Shown: positions 23,415 through 31,366 of the stretch, one piece after another
Position numbering within the stretch: the first letter of the stretch is position 1
Layout: each line of letters opens with the position of its first letter
Assembly (NCBI GenBank): GCA_051004815.1
Contig: JBPCJY010000203.1
Span: 1 to 31,380 of the forward strand
Direction of reading: 5' to 3'
Origin: JBBQXY01 sp051004815
GTDB taxonomy: Bacteria > Chloroflexota > Ktedonobacteria > Ktedonobacterales > Ktedonobacteraceae
DNA length: 31,380 nt
The notes under the pieces: model-generated
The model's database searches: none
What the model was told of the DNA's origin: nothing
Seen by the model: only the letters and a program-made list of their open reading frames with translations
Translations under genes and position numbers: made by a program

Positions 23415-24437
23415 ATGAACTACAAACGAAAAGAAACAAGCGTGCAGCCAGCACCACCGGTCGCCTTACACGAACACGCGACTGCGGAACGTTGCCGCTG
23501 TCAACCCCTCTCCTCAATACAGGCCATCCCCTTACACGAGCAAGACGAGGACGAAGATGAGATGGACTGCGACAAGATCACGCCTGCTACACCCGAACTT
23601 ACGACCAGCATTCGCATGCAATTGAGCAACTTCTTCCCGCGCTCTACCGCATTGAGCATCCTCTTGCTCCACGTCTCGCAACTGGAACATATCCATATCG
23701 CTCCCCAGACCGCCATTCTGCACAAACGCTTACGCTATCACGCGCCAGCCAGTTTCTTGGAGCAAGTCCTCGCCAACATGCGCCGCACTATCCGTGAGAA
23801 CGATCAGATTTTAACGCATAAAGGGGTTGGAGCTGCCATTATCTTCCCTGATGTCGATCAGCAAGGCATCTTCGATATCCTGGAACGTGTGTATCGCAAT
23901 GTCAGTCTGTTACAAGCGGAAACCGTTATCCCCCCTTTGAAACGCGAGACCGACATTGTCATGGGTATTGGCTCATTTCCAGAAGCAGGTCCTTCGCTAG
24001 AACATCTCTTGCACCATGTCAGCCTCACTGCTCGCCGCTTCACCCTGCGCCCTGCCATCACTACCCAACTGTGGAACCGCACCCCCAACAATAACGAGCA
24101 TAGCGAGGAGGAAGCAGCAGCCACGTCATCTCAGCTCCAGGACACCCATGATGTGACCCAAACTGCTCCTCGTCTCGGTAAGGTACATTCCAATATTCCC
24201 TATATGCAACTCCCTGTGCAACTCCCCTCGCGCCTGAAACAACTCATCCCCTACCAGGTCGCGAATGAACTGCGCTGCGCCCCCGTTGGTCGCGACCATC
24301 ACTGCCTCACCGTGGCCATGGTATATCCCACCAACGATGCAATCATCCACACGCTGCGCGAACTCACTGGCCTGACCATCTACCCCGTCTCCTGCGACAT
24401 CACCGCCCTCAACGCGTTGTTAGCGAATAAGTGGTAG
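23415..24437 (+). CDS. Degenerate GGDEF domain fused to a MshEN (type II secretion ATPase N-terminal) domain
   Basis: 340 residues. Seen: a polar, acidic N-terminus (about 1-65); a GGDEF-like fold (about 68-212) recognisable from MRRTIRENDQI, the beta-hairpin region KGVGAAIIFPDVD, and the late VMGIGSFPEAGPSLEHLL segment. At the signature position GG(D/E)EF it reads GVGAA (137-141), so the catalytic residues are lost and it should not make c-di-GMP. A Ser/Thr/Glu-rich linker (about 222-255) leads to a C-terminal MshEN-like domain (about 272-336: LIPYQVANELRCAPV, LTVAMVYPTNDAI, LRELTGL). MshEN domains precede GspE/PilB-type ATPases and some bind c-di-GMP; the arginine-containing binding motif is not obvious here. 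No ATPase domain is attached. It sits between an orphan response regulator and an HTH protein. Confidence 0.65.
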   Translation: MNYKRKETSVQPAPPVALHEHATAERCRCQPLSSIQAIPLHEQDEDEDEMDCDKITPATPELTTSIRMQLSNFFPRSTALSILLLHVSQLEHIHIAPQTAILHKRLRYHAPASFLEQVLANMRRTIRENDQILTHKGVGAAIIFPDVDQQGIFDILERVYRNVSLLQAETVIPPLKRETDIVMGIGSFPEAGPSLEHLLHHVSLTARRFTLRPAITTQLWNRTPNNNEHSEEEAAATSSQLQDTHDVTQTAPRLGKVHSNIPYMQLPVQLPSRLKQLIPYQVANELRCAPVGRDHHCLTVAMVYPTNDAIIHTLRELTGLTIYPVSCDITALNALLANKW

Positions 24438-24496
24438 GGTAAAATCTGCTTTCAGCAGTGAAAAGTCGAGCAAATAGACAAACGGTAATGAATACG

Positions 24497-24522
24497 TAAC
24501 CCATTTTGTCGGAATATTAACC
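24497..24522 (+). promoter_or_regulatory. Second TAACC repeat pair, upstream of the HTH gene
   Basis: TAACC at 24497-24501 (context CGTAACCCA) and at 24518-24522 (context ATTAACCAG), 21 bp apart. This is close to the 20-bp spacing of the repeats before the GGDEF-MshEN gene. A weak promoter (TGTAAA, 17 bp, TACTAT at 24566-24571) follows. Confidence 0.3.
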
Positions 24523-24676
24523 AGATCACAACTTCATCTCAATGTAAACATGCATCATAATTGGTTACTATAGCATGCAATGAGACACATATTTGTAGCG
24601 TCCGATACATTCTCGGCGTTATCTAAAACGGTGTTTACTCATACCTACCTATTACTTTGAGGGGAGAAAGCAAAGC

Positions 24677-24898
24677 ATGGTAATTCAAATGATTCAGGAA
24701 GATGTCCTTCTAACGTTCAAAGAGGCTATGGGCTATTTACGGGTGAGCCGCTCTACCCTTTATCGTCTCATGTGGTCCGGTCAACTCACGGGTCACAAAG
24801 TGGGCAGTACCTGGCGCTTCTATCGTGAGGACTTGCGTGCCTGCGTTGGACGTGAAATGACAATGGCTAGTATGCAAACGAGCGTTGCGGTTAATTAA
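24677..24898 (+). CDS. Excisionase/MerR-like helix-turn-helix DNA-binding protein
   Basis: 73 residues, a single winged-helix domain of the excisionase (HTH_17) type. Seen: LLTFKEAMGYLRVSRSTLYRL as the helix-turn-helix (residues about 10-31, with short breaks), SGQLTGHKVGSTWRF as the wing, and a YREDL end typical of the family. Such proteins are small transcription or recombination factors. No integrase or attachment site is present, so a regulator role is more likely than excision. GGGGAG lies 10 nt before the ATG. It is followed by a good terminator. The TAACC repeat pair upstream resembles that of the neighbouring gene. Confidence 0.85.
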   Translation: MVIQMIQEDVLLTFKEAMGYLRVSRSTLYRLMWSGQLTGHKVGSTWRFYREDLRACVGREMTMASMQTSVAVN

Positions 24899-24965
24899 TA
24901 TATATTCTTATCTGTGGCATTATAAAAATACTCTTCTCTGGTGATGCAGAGTCTTGAATATTCGC

Positions 24966-25008
24966 ATTCCTATGGCACCTCAAGCAAGGTGCCATAGGAA
25001 TTTTCTTT
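24966..25008 (+). terminator. Intrinsic terminator after the HTH gene
   Basis: A 15-bp perfect stem (24966-24980 with 24987-25001), the loop CAAGCA, and a T-rich tail TTTTCTTT (25001-25008). It lies between convergent genes and may also limit read-through from the minus strand. Confidence 0.8.
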
Positions 25009-25040
25009 CCCCTGTCTTTCTATCGCCCTCGTCACCTCTG

Positions 25041-25961
25041 TCAAATGCGATCATATTGGGTGATTTTCCAGGTGCCACCGATTTTATTCACTGTCAGTAG
25101 GGCCGTGTAGCTGAGGTGCGTACGTTTAATATCTACCGCGATGGTGAAACGTGACAGATTTGGCCCTGTGCCGGCATCGTTGCTGAACGCGGGTTGCTCC
25201 GGCACAAAGGACGCCACTGGTCCGTACTGTTGATCAAGCTTACTGGCCTGCGCCGTGAATTGACTTTGTGTAAGACCGATGATCTGTCCTTGCGGCGCAA
25301 GATCACTATAGGCTGCACTATAGTTTTCGGCCTGCAAATTGGAATAGAAATCGTCTACCACATTCAGCGCACCAGATACCTGCTGATATGTCGAGCTGAC
25401 GAAGGTATATGCCCCCCAACCACAGAGGCCGCAACTCGCCAGGATAATCACACCCAGAACAGAGAGCAGAATCCAGAGCCAACGGCGCGATTTTTTGATC
25501 GGTGGTTGCTGTTTATAGGGTTGCCCATAGACAGGCATGCCTGCTGGATACGCGGGCAACCCTGGCGGTGGATACTGTGTCCCCCCTTGCTGGGATGGTT
25601 GGTGCAGTGGAGGAGACTGCGAAGGCGCGTAGGCCAGTCCATTGGGTTGTGACGGGCCGCCTCGCGGTGATTGCGGTAACGATGGGCGTTCAGCCTGAAG
25701 CGGCAAGTTTTGATAATAGGAAGGAGGGGGCGGATAGACCAGGCCCTGTTGAATGGCTTCGGGTGATAGCGGTGGTTGCGCTGCCTTTTCCGGCAAAACT
25801 GGCGTCAATGGGGTCGCTTCAGGCCTGGCATCCAGCGCATCCGGCGGAAATTCGTAGAGCGGCTGAAACGCTTCAGGTTCCACTACTTCCTCTGGCTCTG
25901 CTGGCTCCCCTGTGGCCGATAGCTTGCTTTCATCTTCTGGTTGCTGATTGGAGGACGGCAT
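25041..25961 (-). CDS. Proline-rich single-pass membrane protein with an extracytoplasmic DUF4878-like domain
   Basis: 306 residues. Seen: an acidic, then Pro/Gln/Tyr-rich disordered N-terminus (about 1-155), a basic KKSRR stop followed by one membrane helix (about 161-188, with Cys177 and Cys180 inside), and a C-terminal small alpha/beta domain (about 197-306) with VVDDFYSNLQAENYSAAYSD, a pattern of NTF2/DUF4878-like folds. The orientation is probably N-terminus inside. The function is unknown; similar proline-rich anchored proteins are common in Chloroflexota by my recollection. The start at 25961 has AAGGAG about 10 nt upstream. A good promoter candidate lies just upstream on the minus strand. 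Confidence 0.7.
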   Translation of the reverse strand: MPSSNQQPEDESKLSATGEPAEPEEVVEPEAFQPLYEFPPDALDARPEATPLTPVLPEKAAQPPLSPEAIQQGLVYPPPPSYYQNLPLQAERPSLPQSPRGGPSQPNGLAYAPSQSPPLHQPSQQGGTQYPPPGLPAYPAGMPVYGQPYKQQPPIKKSRRWLWILLSVLGVIILASCGLCGWGAYTFVSSTYQQVSGALNVVDDFYSNLQAENYSAAYSDLAPQGQIIGLTQSQFTAQASKLDQQYGPVASFVPEQPAFSNDAGTGPNLSRFTIAVDIKRTHLSYTALLTVNKIGGTWKITQYDRI

Positions 25962-26009
25962 ACGCTCTCTGCTCCTTATATCGTTAATGTTTTCCCTATG
26001 TCAAAATAG

Positions 26010-26038
26010 ACTATAACGGTTTATATGCGGAAACGCAA
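26010..26038 (-). promoter_or_regulatory. Probable promoter of the proline-rich membrane protein gene
   Basis: On the minus strand TTGCGT (26038-26033), a 17-bp spacer and TATAGT (26015-26010), giving a leader of about 42 nt that includes the ribosome site. A second match, TTGACA (26004-25999) with TATAAG (25980-25975) and an 18-bp spacer, is closer to consensus but would start the transcript after the ribosome site. Confidence 0.45.
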
Positions 26039-26119
26039 GGGAAAGCAGAAGAGCGGATGCGCCCTGGTGTTCATAGGTACTTCTACTGATGTGTTGTCCT
26101 GTTCTGGCAATTCGCGAAA

Positions 26120-26152
26120 AAAATGGGTCGCAAAATGGGTCACAAATGGGGC
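26120..26152 (+). repeat. Tandem 12-bp repeats before the ABC-FHA gene
   Basis: AAAATGGGTCGC (26120-26131) and AAAATGGGTCAC (26132-26143) differ at one base, and a third partial copy AAATGGGGC (26144-26152) follows. They overlap the -35 position of a TATATT box at 26162-26167, so they look like an operator. Confidence 0.55.
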
Positions 26153-26207
26153 AAACTGTGCTATATTGAGTAAAATTCCACAGTATCATTCAAGGCGAGG
26201 AGGAACT

Positions 26208-28667
26208 ATGTTTTTATTCAAGTTTCTGTACCGTAACCTGAAAGGGTATCGTTTTCTGGTCGTCCTTGCAATAGTGGTGGCCGTCGCGCAGGTTAGCTGC
26301 GATATCATTGCGATCCAGCCACTCAAATGGATCCCGAGTAAGGCCCAAAATCCCGGTAATGATCCCGCCTGTAACTTTCCTTTTCTTGGCCTGAATGATC
26401 AGCCCGGGCTACTTGATCTCTTCGACACCCCCGCACTTGACCCATCGTTAAAGCCACCAGCGGGAAGTCATGTAGTCGTGCCACCGCCTACGTCACCTTG
26501 CCCGGTTAACCCATCAAACCCAAAGACCCTGCTCAACCCTGATACGACTCATCATAGTGTCATCGGCGTGATTGTCTTTTCCGTGATCGTGTTGATCCTC
26601 TTTTCTGTTTTGAGTGCATTGCTGGTGTATGTTGACCTCTTTCTCGCGTCGTATATTGCGCAGCATCTGAGTTCCAGATTACGGAAGCAACTTTTTGAAC
26701 ACCTGCAACGCATCTCGTTAGATTGGCATGGCAAGCAGAAGAAGGGCGATCTCGTCCAGCGCATCACTGGCAACATTGCCGATGTTGAGAAATTCGTCAT
26801 AGATGGCGTGGTCGACTTGCTAGTCGGCGGCTTGACCATCGTTGGGGTCATCGCCATCATGATGCTCTATAGTGTACCTTACACATTCCTCTCGCTCGCT
26901 ATCGCCCCCATCCTCTTCGTGGTCGTCATTTACTACACACGGAATATCAAGGTAGCGGCCAAAAGGCAAGCGAAGGCTGCCGGACAAGTGGCGGATGTAG
27001 CGACCGAGGACATACATGCCCTCACCGTGATCAAAGTTTTCACACGCGAGGAACGTGAGGATATACGTTTTGGTGGGCGTGTGAATGAGAACAAGGCCGC
27101 AGGCTTACGTTCTGGAAGCTTACAAGCCCAATTCGCGCCACTCGTCGCTATTATGATCGCGATTGGCATTGCTACCATTGTCGGTGTGGGAGGCTATGTC
27201 GCCGCGGGGAATCCTTTCACCGCCGGTCCTTTTCAGATTCTTCCCGGTACCATTGATTCCGGTTTAATTGTCTCTTTCCTCTTCTACTTCAAGTTGCTCT
27301 ATCAGCCCTTCCGTGACATCTCGAAGTTAACTACCCTCGCGAATGCCGCCTCGGCTGGTGCTGATCGCATCCAGGAAGTACTGGATCAGGCACCAGAAGT
27401 GGTTGAGAGCACGGCACCTTACTTCGGGCCGAGAAAGCTGCACGGCGACATCTCCTTTGAGAACGTCTATTTCGGCTATTCACCAGAGCGACCCATAATC
27501 AAGGGCATCAACCTGCAAATCCCTGCCGGGAAAAAAGTGGCGTTGGTGGGCTTGTCGGGCGGCGGCAAAACTACCCTGGTCAAGTTGATTCCTCGCTTCT
27601 ATGAGATTCAGCAAGGCAGTGTGAAAGTTGACGGCGTTGATAACCGCATGTACCCGCTCAACGTCTTGCGCCAGAATGTAAGTATGGTATTACAGGACTC
27701 GGTGTTGTTCGAGGGTACGATCCGTGAAAATATCGAGATTGGGCGACCGGGAGCGACCGACGCGGAAATTATTGATGCCGCGAAAAAAGCGCAGATGCAT
27801 GAGACTATCGTGAGGTTGCCAGATGGGTATGATACCCTCGTACGCGAACAGGGTAAGAACTTCTCCGGTGGTCAACGGCAACGTCTGGCCATTGCACGCG
27901 CCATCCTGCGTGATGCGCCCCTCCTCATCATGGACGAGCCTACGGCAGCCCTGGATGTCGAGGCCGAGGCCGAGGTGATGCGTGCGCTGGATACGCTGGT
28001 CGTCGGACGCACAGTGATCGTGATTTCCCATCGACTCAGCACGCTTGGCAACGTTGATGAGATCATTGTGCTGAGCGATGGGCGCGTGGCTGAGAAAGGG
28101 ACGTATAGAGAGCTGAAGCGCATGGGTGGCATATTTGCTGGTATGCTTGATGAGCAGAATCGCTACAGTGCTGAGCGGGCTGGCGACCGCTCTATCCTAC
28201 GCTCGGCTTACGTGCCGTTACCCGTAGGGGATCAACAGTGGCAGATGCGGCCTAACCCCGTTGTGCCACAGAACCAGCTTGCGGCTCCAGCCCACAGCCC
28301 GGTGCCGCTGCAAGTAGCACCTGTCACAGCCACTTCCCCCCAAAACGGTGGGAATGGAGTCAATCAAGCACCACAACGTGCTCGTGTACATATCGAGGTC
28401 GATGGGAAGATGGTTGGTGCTTACCAACTCGATAGGCCCGTACTGGCTATTGGTCGCCTTGGCGGTAACGATGTACAGGTGCCATCACAGAGCGTCTCAC
28501 GCATGCATGCCAAGTTGCGTTGGGAGAATGGCTCCTGGTTGATCGAGGATGCCAATAGCTTGAATGGTATCGTCTATCAAGGCAATCGCGTCGACCGACA
28601 TGTGCTTGCCAATGGCGACCAGATATTCCTTGCTCCAAAGGTGATCCTGCACTATGAAGCAATGTGA
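26208..28667 (+). CDS. ABC exporter (fused membrane and ATPase domains) with a C-terminal FHA domain
   Basis: 819 residues from the ATG at 26208 (GAGGAGG just upstream; an in-frame ATG at 26025 would translate the promoter region). Seen: a first membrane helix (about 12-35), a proline-rich external loop (about 36-115) longer than usual, five further helices of a type I exporter, then the nucleotide-binding domain with Walker A GLSGGGKTT (448-456), signature FSGGQRQR (552-559), Walker B LLIMDEPTAALD (about 572-583) and the ISHRLS switch histidine. After a Pro/Gln/Asn-rich linker (about 665-725) comes an FHA domain (about 727-819) with AIGRLGGNDV, SVSRMHAKLRW and SLNGIVYQG, the phosphothreonine-binding pattern. 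Substrate unknown. Control by a Ser/Thr kinase is the natural inference. The kinase is not in the window. Confidence 0.92.
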   Translation: MFLFKFLYRNLKGYRFLVVLAIVVAVAQVSCDIIAIQPLKWIPSKAQNPGNDPACNFPFLGLNDQPGLLDLFDTPALDPSLKPPAGSHVVVPPPTSPCPVNPSNPKTLLNPDTTHHSVIGVIVFSVIVLILFSVLSALLVYVDLFLASYIAQHLSSRLRKQLFEHLQRISLDWHGKQKKGDLVQRITGNIADVEKFVIDGVVDLLVGGLTIVGVIAIMMLYSVPYTFLSLAIAPILFVVVIYYTRNIKVAAKRQAKAAGQVADVATEDIHALTVIKVFTREEREDIRFGGRVNENKAAGLRSGSLQAQFAPLVAIMIAIGIATIVGVGGYVAAGNPFTAGPFQILPGTIDSGLIVSFLFYFKLLYQPFRDISKLTTLANAASAGADRIQEVLDQAPEVVESTAPYFGPRKLHGDISFENVYFGYSPERPIIKGINLQIPAGKKVALVGLSGGGKTTLVKLIPRFYEIQQGSVKVDGVDNRMYPLNVLRQNVSMVLQDSVLFEGTIRENIEIGRPGATDAEIIDAAKKAQMHETIVRLPDGYDTLVREQGKNFSGGQRQRLAIARAILRDAPLLIMDEPTAALDVEAEAEVMRALDTLVVGRTVIVISHRLSTLGNVDEIIVLSDGRVAEKGTYRELKRMGGIFAGMLDEQNRYSAERAGDRSILRSAYVPLPVGDQQWQMRPNPVVPQNQLAAPAHSPVPLQVAPVTATSPQNGGNGVNQAPQRARVHIEVDGKMVGAYQLDRPVLAIGRLGGNDVQVPSQSVSRMHAKLRWENGSWLIEDANSLNGIVYQGNRVDRHVLANGDQIFLAPKVILHYEAM

Positions 28668-28709
28668 CCGCTTGCATGAAATACTGCAAGGACGAAGGGA
28701 AAAAGACGG

Positions 28710-30008
28710 ATGGCTCAACAATCTATGGCTTCAACGCCTCCCCGGAGATTTGGGGTGGGCCGCATTGCCTGGTGGCTCCTGGTGCTGGTTAGCGTCGCAT
28801 TGCTGCTCTTCTTAATTGTATCGGAAGTAATTCGCTTCTCCACCCCTATTCCATTGCATCGGTTGCAGATCGTGCAAGATATTCCGCTGCCGAACGCTTT
28901 GCCAGATGCTCACCGGACAAATCAGAATCCCTTTGCGCCTGGTCAGGCCCAGCGTTTTGATCACTTTGATTTCCAGTCGCTCGATCCCGTTACCCATCTC
29001 CTGTTCATCGTCCATACGGGGCCTAATCCTGATAAAGAGGCTGCCATTTTACACAATCCCAATTTCGATGTGCAGACCGACGGCAACATCGTTGTTTTCA
29101 ATACTCAACTCAACAAGGTAGTTGGCCTGGTCAATGTTCCCCAGGCAGCAGGTGTCCTGGTTGCTCAGAATGTGGGCAAGGTTTTTGTCGGTGACGTTGC
29201 TGATGGCATCATCTATGTCATTGATGAGCATAGTCCGTTTAACATCATCGCCAAGGTGCAGCTCGATCCATTGGACGGCCCAGACGCCATAGAATATGAC
29301 CCGGTTGATCACAGAATCTTTGTTGCCGATCCGGGAAGTGCAGGCGACCCCAATAACGCGAATACCGCCCTGAAAAACCAGAACATAGCTGTGATTGACG
29401 CTCTGACGAATAAACTGATTACAAAGATTCCTTTAGGGATTAACCCACCATTTGGCGATGACGTCGGACATATACAGTTCGATCCCGTTAGCCATCGCGT
29501 CTTTGTACCCACACTGCCGCTGCAAGATCAGAACCTCAATCTCCCGGCGAAACCGCCCTCGTTTCTCGCGGTCATCGATCCCATCACTCTTACTGTCGTC
29601 TCACGTATACGGCTTCCCGATGCATGCCTCGTCCCGCATGGCATGGTAATAGATGTGCAACAGCGCGAAGCTTTCGTGGCCTGCGTCGACTCCCACAACC
29701 TGGTACGGGTCGATTTGCGGACGATGCAACCTTTCCCTGGCTCTCCATTGTCAGTGGCGTTTAATCCCGATATTGTGCGGCTAGATCATTCCGCACACCT
29801 GCTCTTTGTTGGGTGTGCGGCAGGCATTTCAATATTCGATGAAAGTGGGCGCGGTTTGAAGAAATTGGGCAGTGACTACTTCTTAGGAGGTGGTAGTCAC
29901 CACACGATTGCCATTGACGAGGCGACGCAGTTGATTTACCTGCCGCAACCAACGGTGGGTGAGAGACCCATTTTGCGCATCATAAAGTACGATGCAAACG
30001 GGGTGTAA
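28710..30008 (+). CDS. Membrane-tethered YncE/YVTN-type beta-propeller protein
   Basis: 432 residues. Seen: a short basic N-terminus, one membrane anchor (about 19-39), then repeated blades of the type VFNTQLNKVVGLVNVP, GKVFVGDVADGIIYVID, HRIFVADPG and HLLFVGCAAGISIFD, in which a strand is followed by a turn and a V-I-D or similar ending. This matches YVTN-family seven-bladed propellers, which sit outside the membrane and bind proteins or ligands. Aspartate-rich turns may bind metals. It starts 42 nt after the ABC-FHA stop, with GAAGGG upstream, and ends 35 nt before the crotonase gene, so the three may form an operon. Specific role unknown. Confidence 0.75.
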   Translation: MAQQSMASTPPRRFGVGRIAWWLLVLVSVALLLFLIVSEVIRFSTPIPLHRLQIVQDIPLPNALPDAHRTNQNPFAPGQAQRFDHFDFQSLDPVTHLLFIVHTGPNPDKEAAILHNPNFDVQTDGNIVVFNTQLNKVVGLVNVPQAAGVLVAQNVGKVFVGDVADGIIYVIDEHSPFNIIAKVQLDPLDGPDAIEYDPVDHRIFVADPGSAGDPNNANTALKNQNIAVIDALTNKLITKIPLGINPPFGDDVGHIQFDPVSHRVFVPTLPLQDQNLNLPAKPPSFLAVIDPITLTVVSRIRLPDACLVPHGMVIDVQQREAFVACVDSHNLVRVDLRTMQPFPGSPLSVAFNPDIVRLDHSAHLLFVGCAAGISIFDESGRGLKKLGSDYFLGGGSHHTIAIDEATQLIYLPQPTVGERPILRIIKYDANGV

Positions 30009-30043
30009 AAGCCTTTTGTAAATCCCGTCTTGGAGAAAATCGT

Positions 30044-30640
30044 ATGTCAGACCTGCGTATTCGTCATCATAATGATATCCTCTGGCTGATCTTGGATCGG
30101 CCACCGCTGAATATCCTTTCGATTGCGCTGCTTGATCAACTGACGGCTGCGCTGCGCGATGCTATGAAAAACCCTCCGGGGCTTGTCGTGCTCACAGGGG
30201 CGGGTGAACGAGCCTTTTGTGCGGGAGTGGACATTTACGACCACCTGGATGGCCGAGAAGTGGAGATGTTACGCGCCGTGCGCGATAATTGCGCGGCCTT
30301 CGCGGAACTTCGTACCCACCATATTCCTACTGTTGCCCTGGTGAAAGGTCATGCCCTCGGTGGAGGCTGTGAATTGGCCGCTTTGTGCGATACTGTTATT
30401 GCTCATGAAGATGCTACCTTTGGGTTACCAGAAGTGAATCTTGCCGTCATTCCACCTGTGGCTGCCGCTTATTTCCCCGCGCTGATTGGCTACAACGCCA
30501 CGATGCGCCTGATGCTCACTGGCGAAACTATTTCGGCCAGTGAGGCACTCCGCCTCGGCCTCGCACACCAGGTGCTTTCCTCGCAACGCTTCCTCTCCGA
30601 CGCCGAAGAACTGCTCACTATGCTGGCTACGCAAAAATAA
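30044..30640 (+). CDS. Enoyl-CoA hydratase/isomerase (crotonase) family protein, short
   Basis: 198 residues, against roughly 255-260 for a typical crotonase. Seen: the N-terminal LDRPPLNILS, the oxyanion-hole segment AFCAGVDI, the second oxyanion block GHALGGGCELAALCD, the second acidic position in FGLPEVNLAVIPPVAAAY, and the LTGETISASEALRLGLAHQV helix. The active-site features are kept, and the VIPPVAA stretch resembles cyclohexa-1,5-diene-carbonyl-CoA hydratases, though the substrate cannot be fixed. The C-terminal trimer-contact helices appear to be missing. No continuation is seen in the other plus-strand frames after the stop, so it may be naturally short or a decayed end. GGAGA precedes the ATG. 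Confidence 0.85.
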   Translation: MSDLRIRHHNDILWLILDRPPLNILSIALLDQLTAALRDAMKNPPGLVVLTGAGERAFCAGVDIYDHLDGREVEMLRAVRDNCAAFAELRTHHIPTVALVKGHALGGGCELAALCDTVIAHEDATFGLPEVNLAVIPPVAAAYFPALIGYNATMRLMLTGETISASEALRLGLAHQVLSSQRFLSDAEELLTMLATQK

Positions 30641-30802
30641 AGCTATCTTTTCCTCCATTCCACGAACCTCCTGCACCATAGTCGTTCTTTCCATAGAAAA
30701 GACGTAGCCAGGGAACTTTTAGACAGCAGGCAACGTCTTGATAGTGTGCAAGTCGTGGTCATCAAACAGTACAAAATGAGAGTGGAATAAAGGAGCGTTC
30801 TT

Positions 30803-31339
30803 ATGCGTAGATTACTTAGCAACGGTCGCATTATGCGGCATCAATCGATCTTATTCATCGTGCCAATTGTTCTTATACTGGCTTTCGTGCTGGCCGCTTG
30901 CGGAACAAACAGCGGCTCTGGCTCAAGTACAGGTTCAACAGGCTCAACCCCTACCTCCGCACCAACAACGGTTAAAGGTACCGCTACCACTACGGGTTGC
31001 CCCAGCGATGCGGTCGTCACTCCTCCGCCAGCGACCCCCAATGTCACTATACGGCTTACCAATAGCAACGGTACCATTGTCGCGCATAACGGTGACTTGA
31101 TCGAGGTGCGCTTACCCTTTGGTCAGCAGTGGTCGCTCCCAACCACCACGGGGAATGTCCTGCAATTGCAAACGCCTGCTGGCTACGCGGTGAGCGCGGA
31201 TAAAGTTTGTATCTGGCATTTCATTGCCAAAAGCACCGGCACCGCTACACTATCCTTTTCCGCCAAAGCCATCTGCAAGCCAGGCCAGATGTGTCCACTG
31301 TATATTATGAGAGTGCCATTCACGATTGATGTGAAATAA
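30803..31339 (+). CDS. Putative lipoprotein, possibly chagasin-like (I42) fold
   Basis: 178 residues. Seen: a lipoprotein signal peptide with the lipobox LAAC (Cys33), a Ser/Gly/Thr/Pro-rich linker (about 34-70), then a beta-rich domain (about 75-178) with TIVAHNGDLIEVRLPF, QQWSLPTTTG, a later GTATLSFSAKAIC and a VPFTIDV end. The order of strands and the TTTG turn recall the chagasin/I42 protease-inhibitor family, but the canonical NPTTGY-W and RPW loops are not intact, so this is tentative. Two cysteine pairs are plausible. AAAGGAG lies 7 nt before the start at 30803. It is probably a surface-anchored protein. Confidence 0.7.
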   Translation: MRRLLSNGRIMRHQSILFIVPIVLILAFVLAACGTNSGSGSSTGSTGSTPTSAPTTVKGTATTTGCPSDAVVTPPPATPNVTIRLTNSNGTIVAHNGDLIEVRLPFGQQWSLPTTTGNVLQLQTPAGYAVSADKVCIWHFIAKSTGTATLSFSAKAICKPGQMCPLYIMRVPFTIDVK

Positions 31340-31366
31340 GAGAATAAGCGGGCACACAAAAGGGCA

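Noticed and set aside
24677..24898. Mobile-element excisionase
   Set aside because: No integrase, attachment repeats or other mobile genes nearby; the domain is also common in ordinary regulators.
26025..26207. Upstream in-frame start for the ABC-FHA protein
   Set aside because: It would translate the repeat/promoter region; GAGGAGG directly precedes the ATG at 26208, where the typical exporter N-terminus begins.
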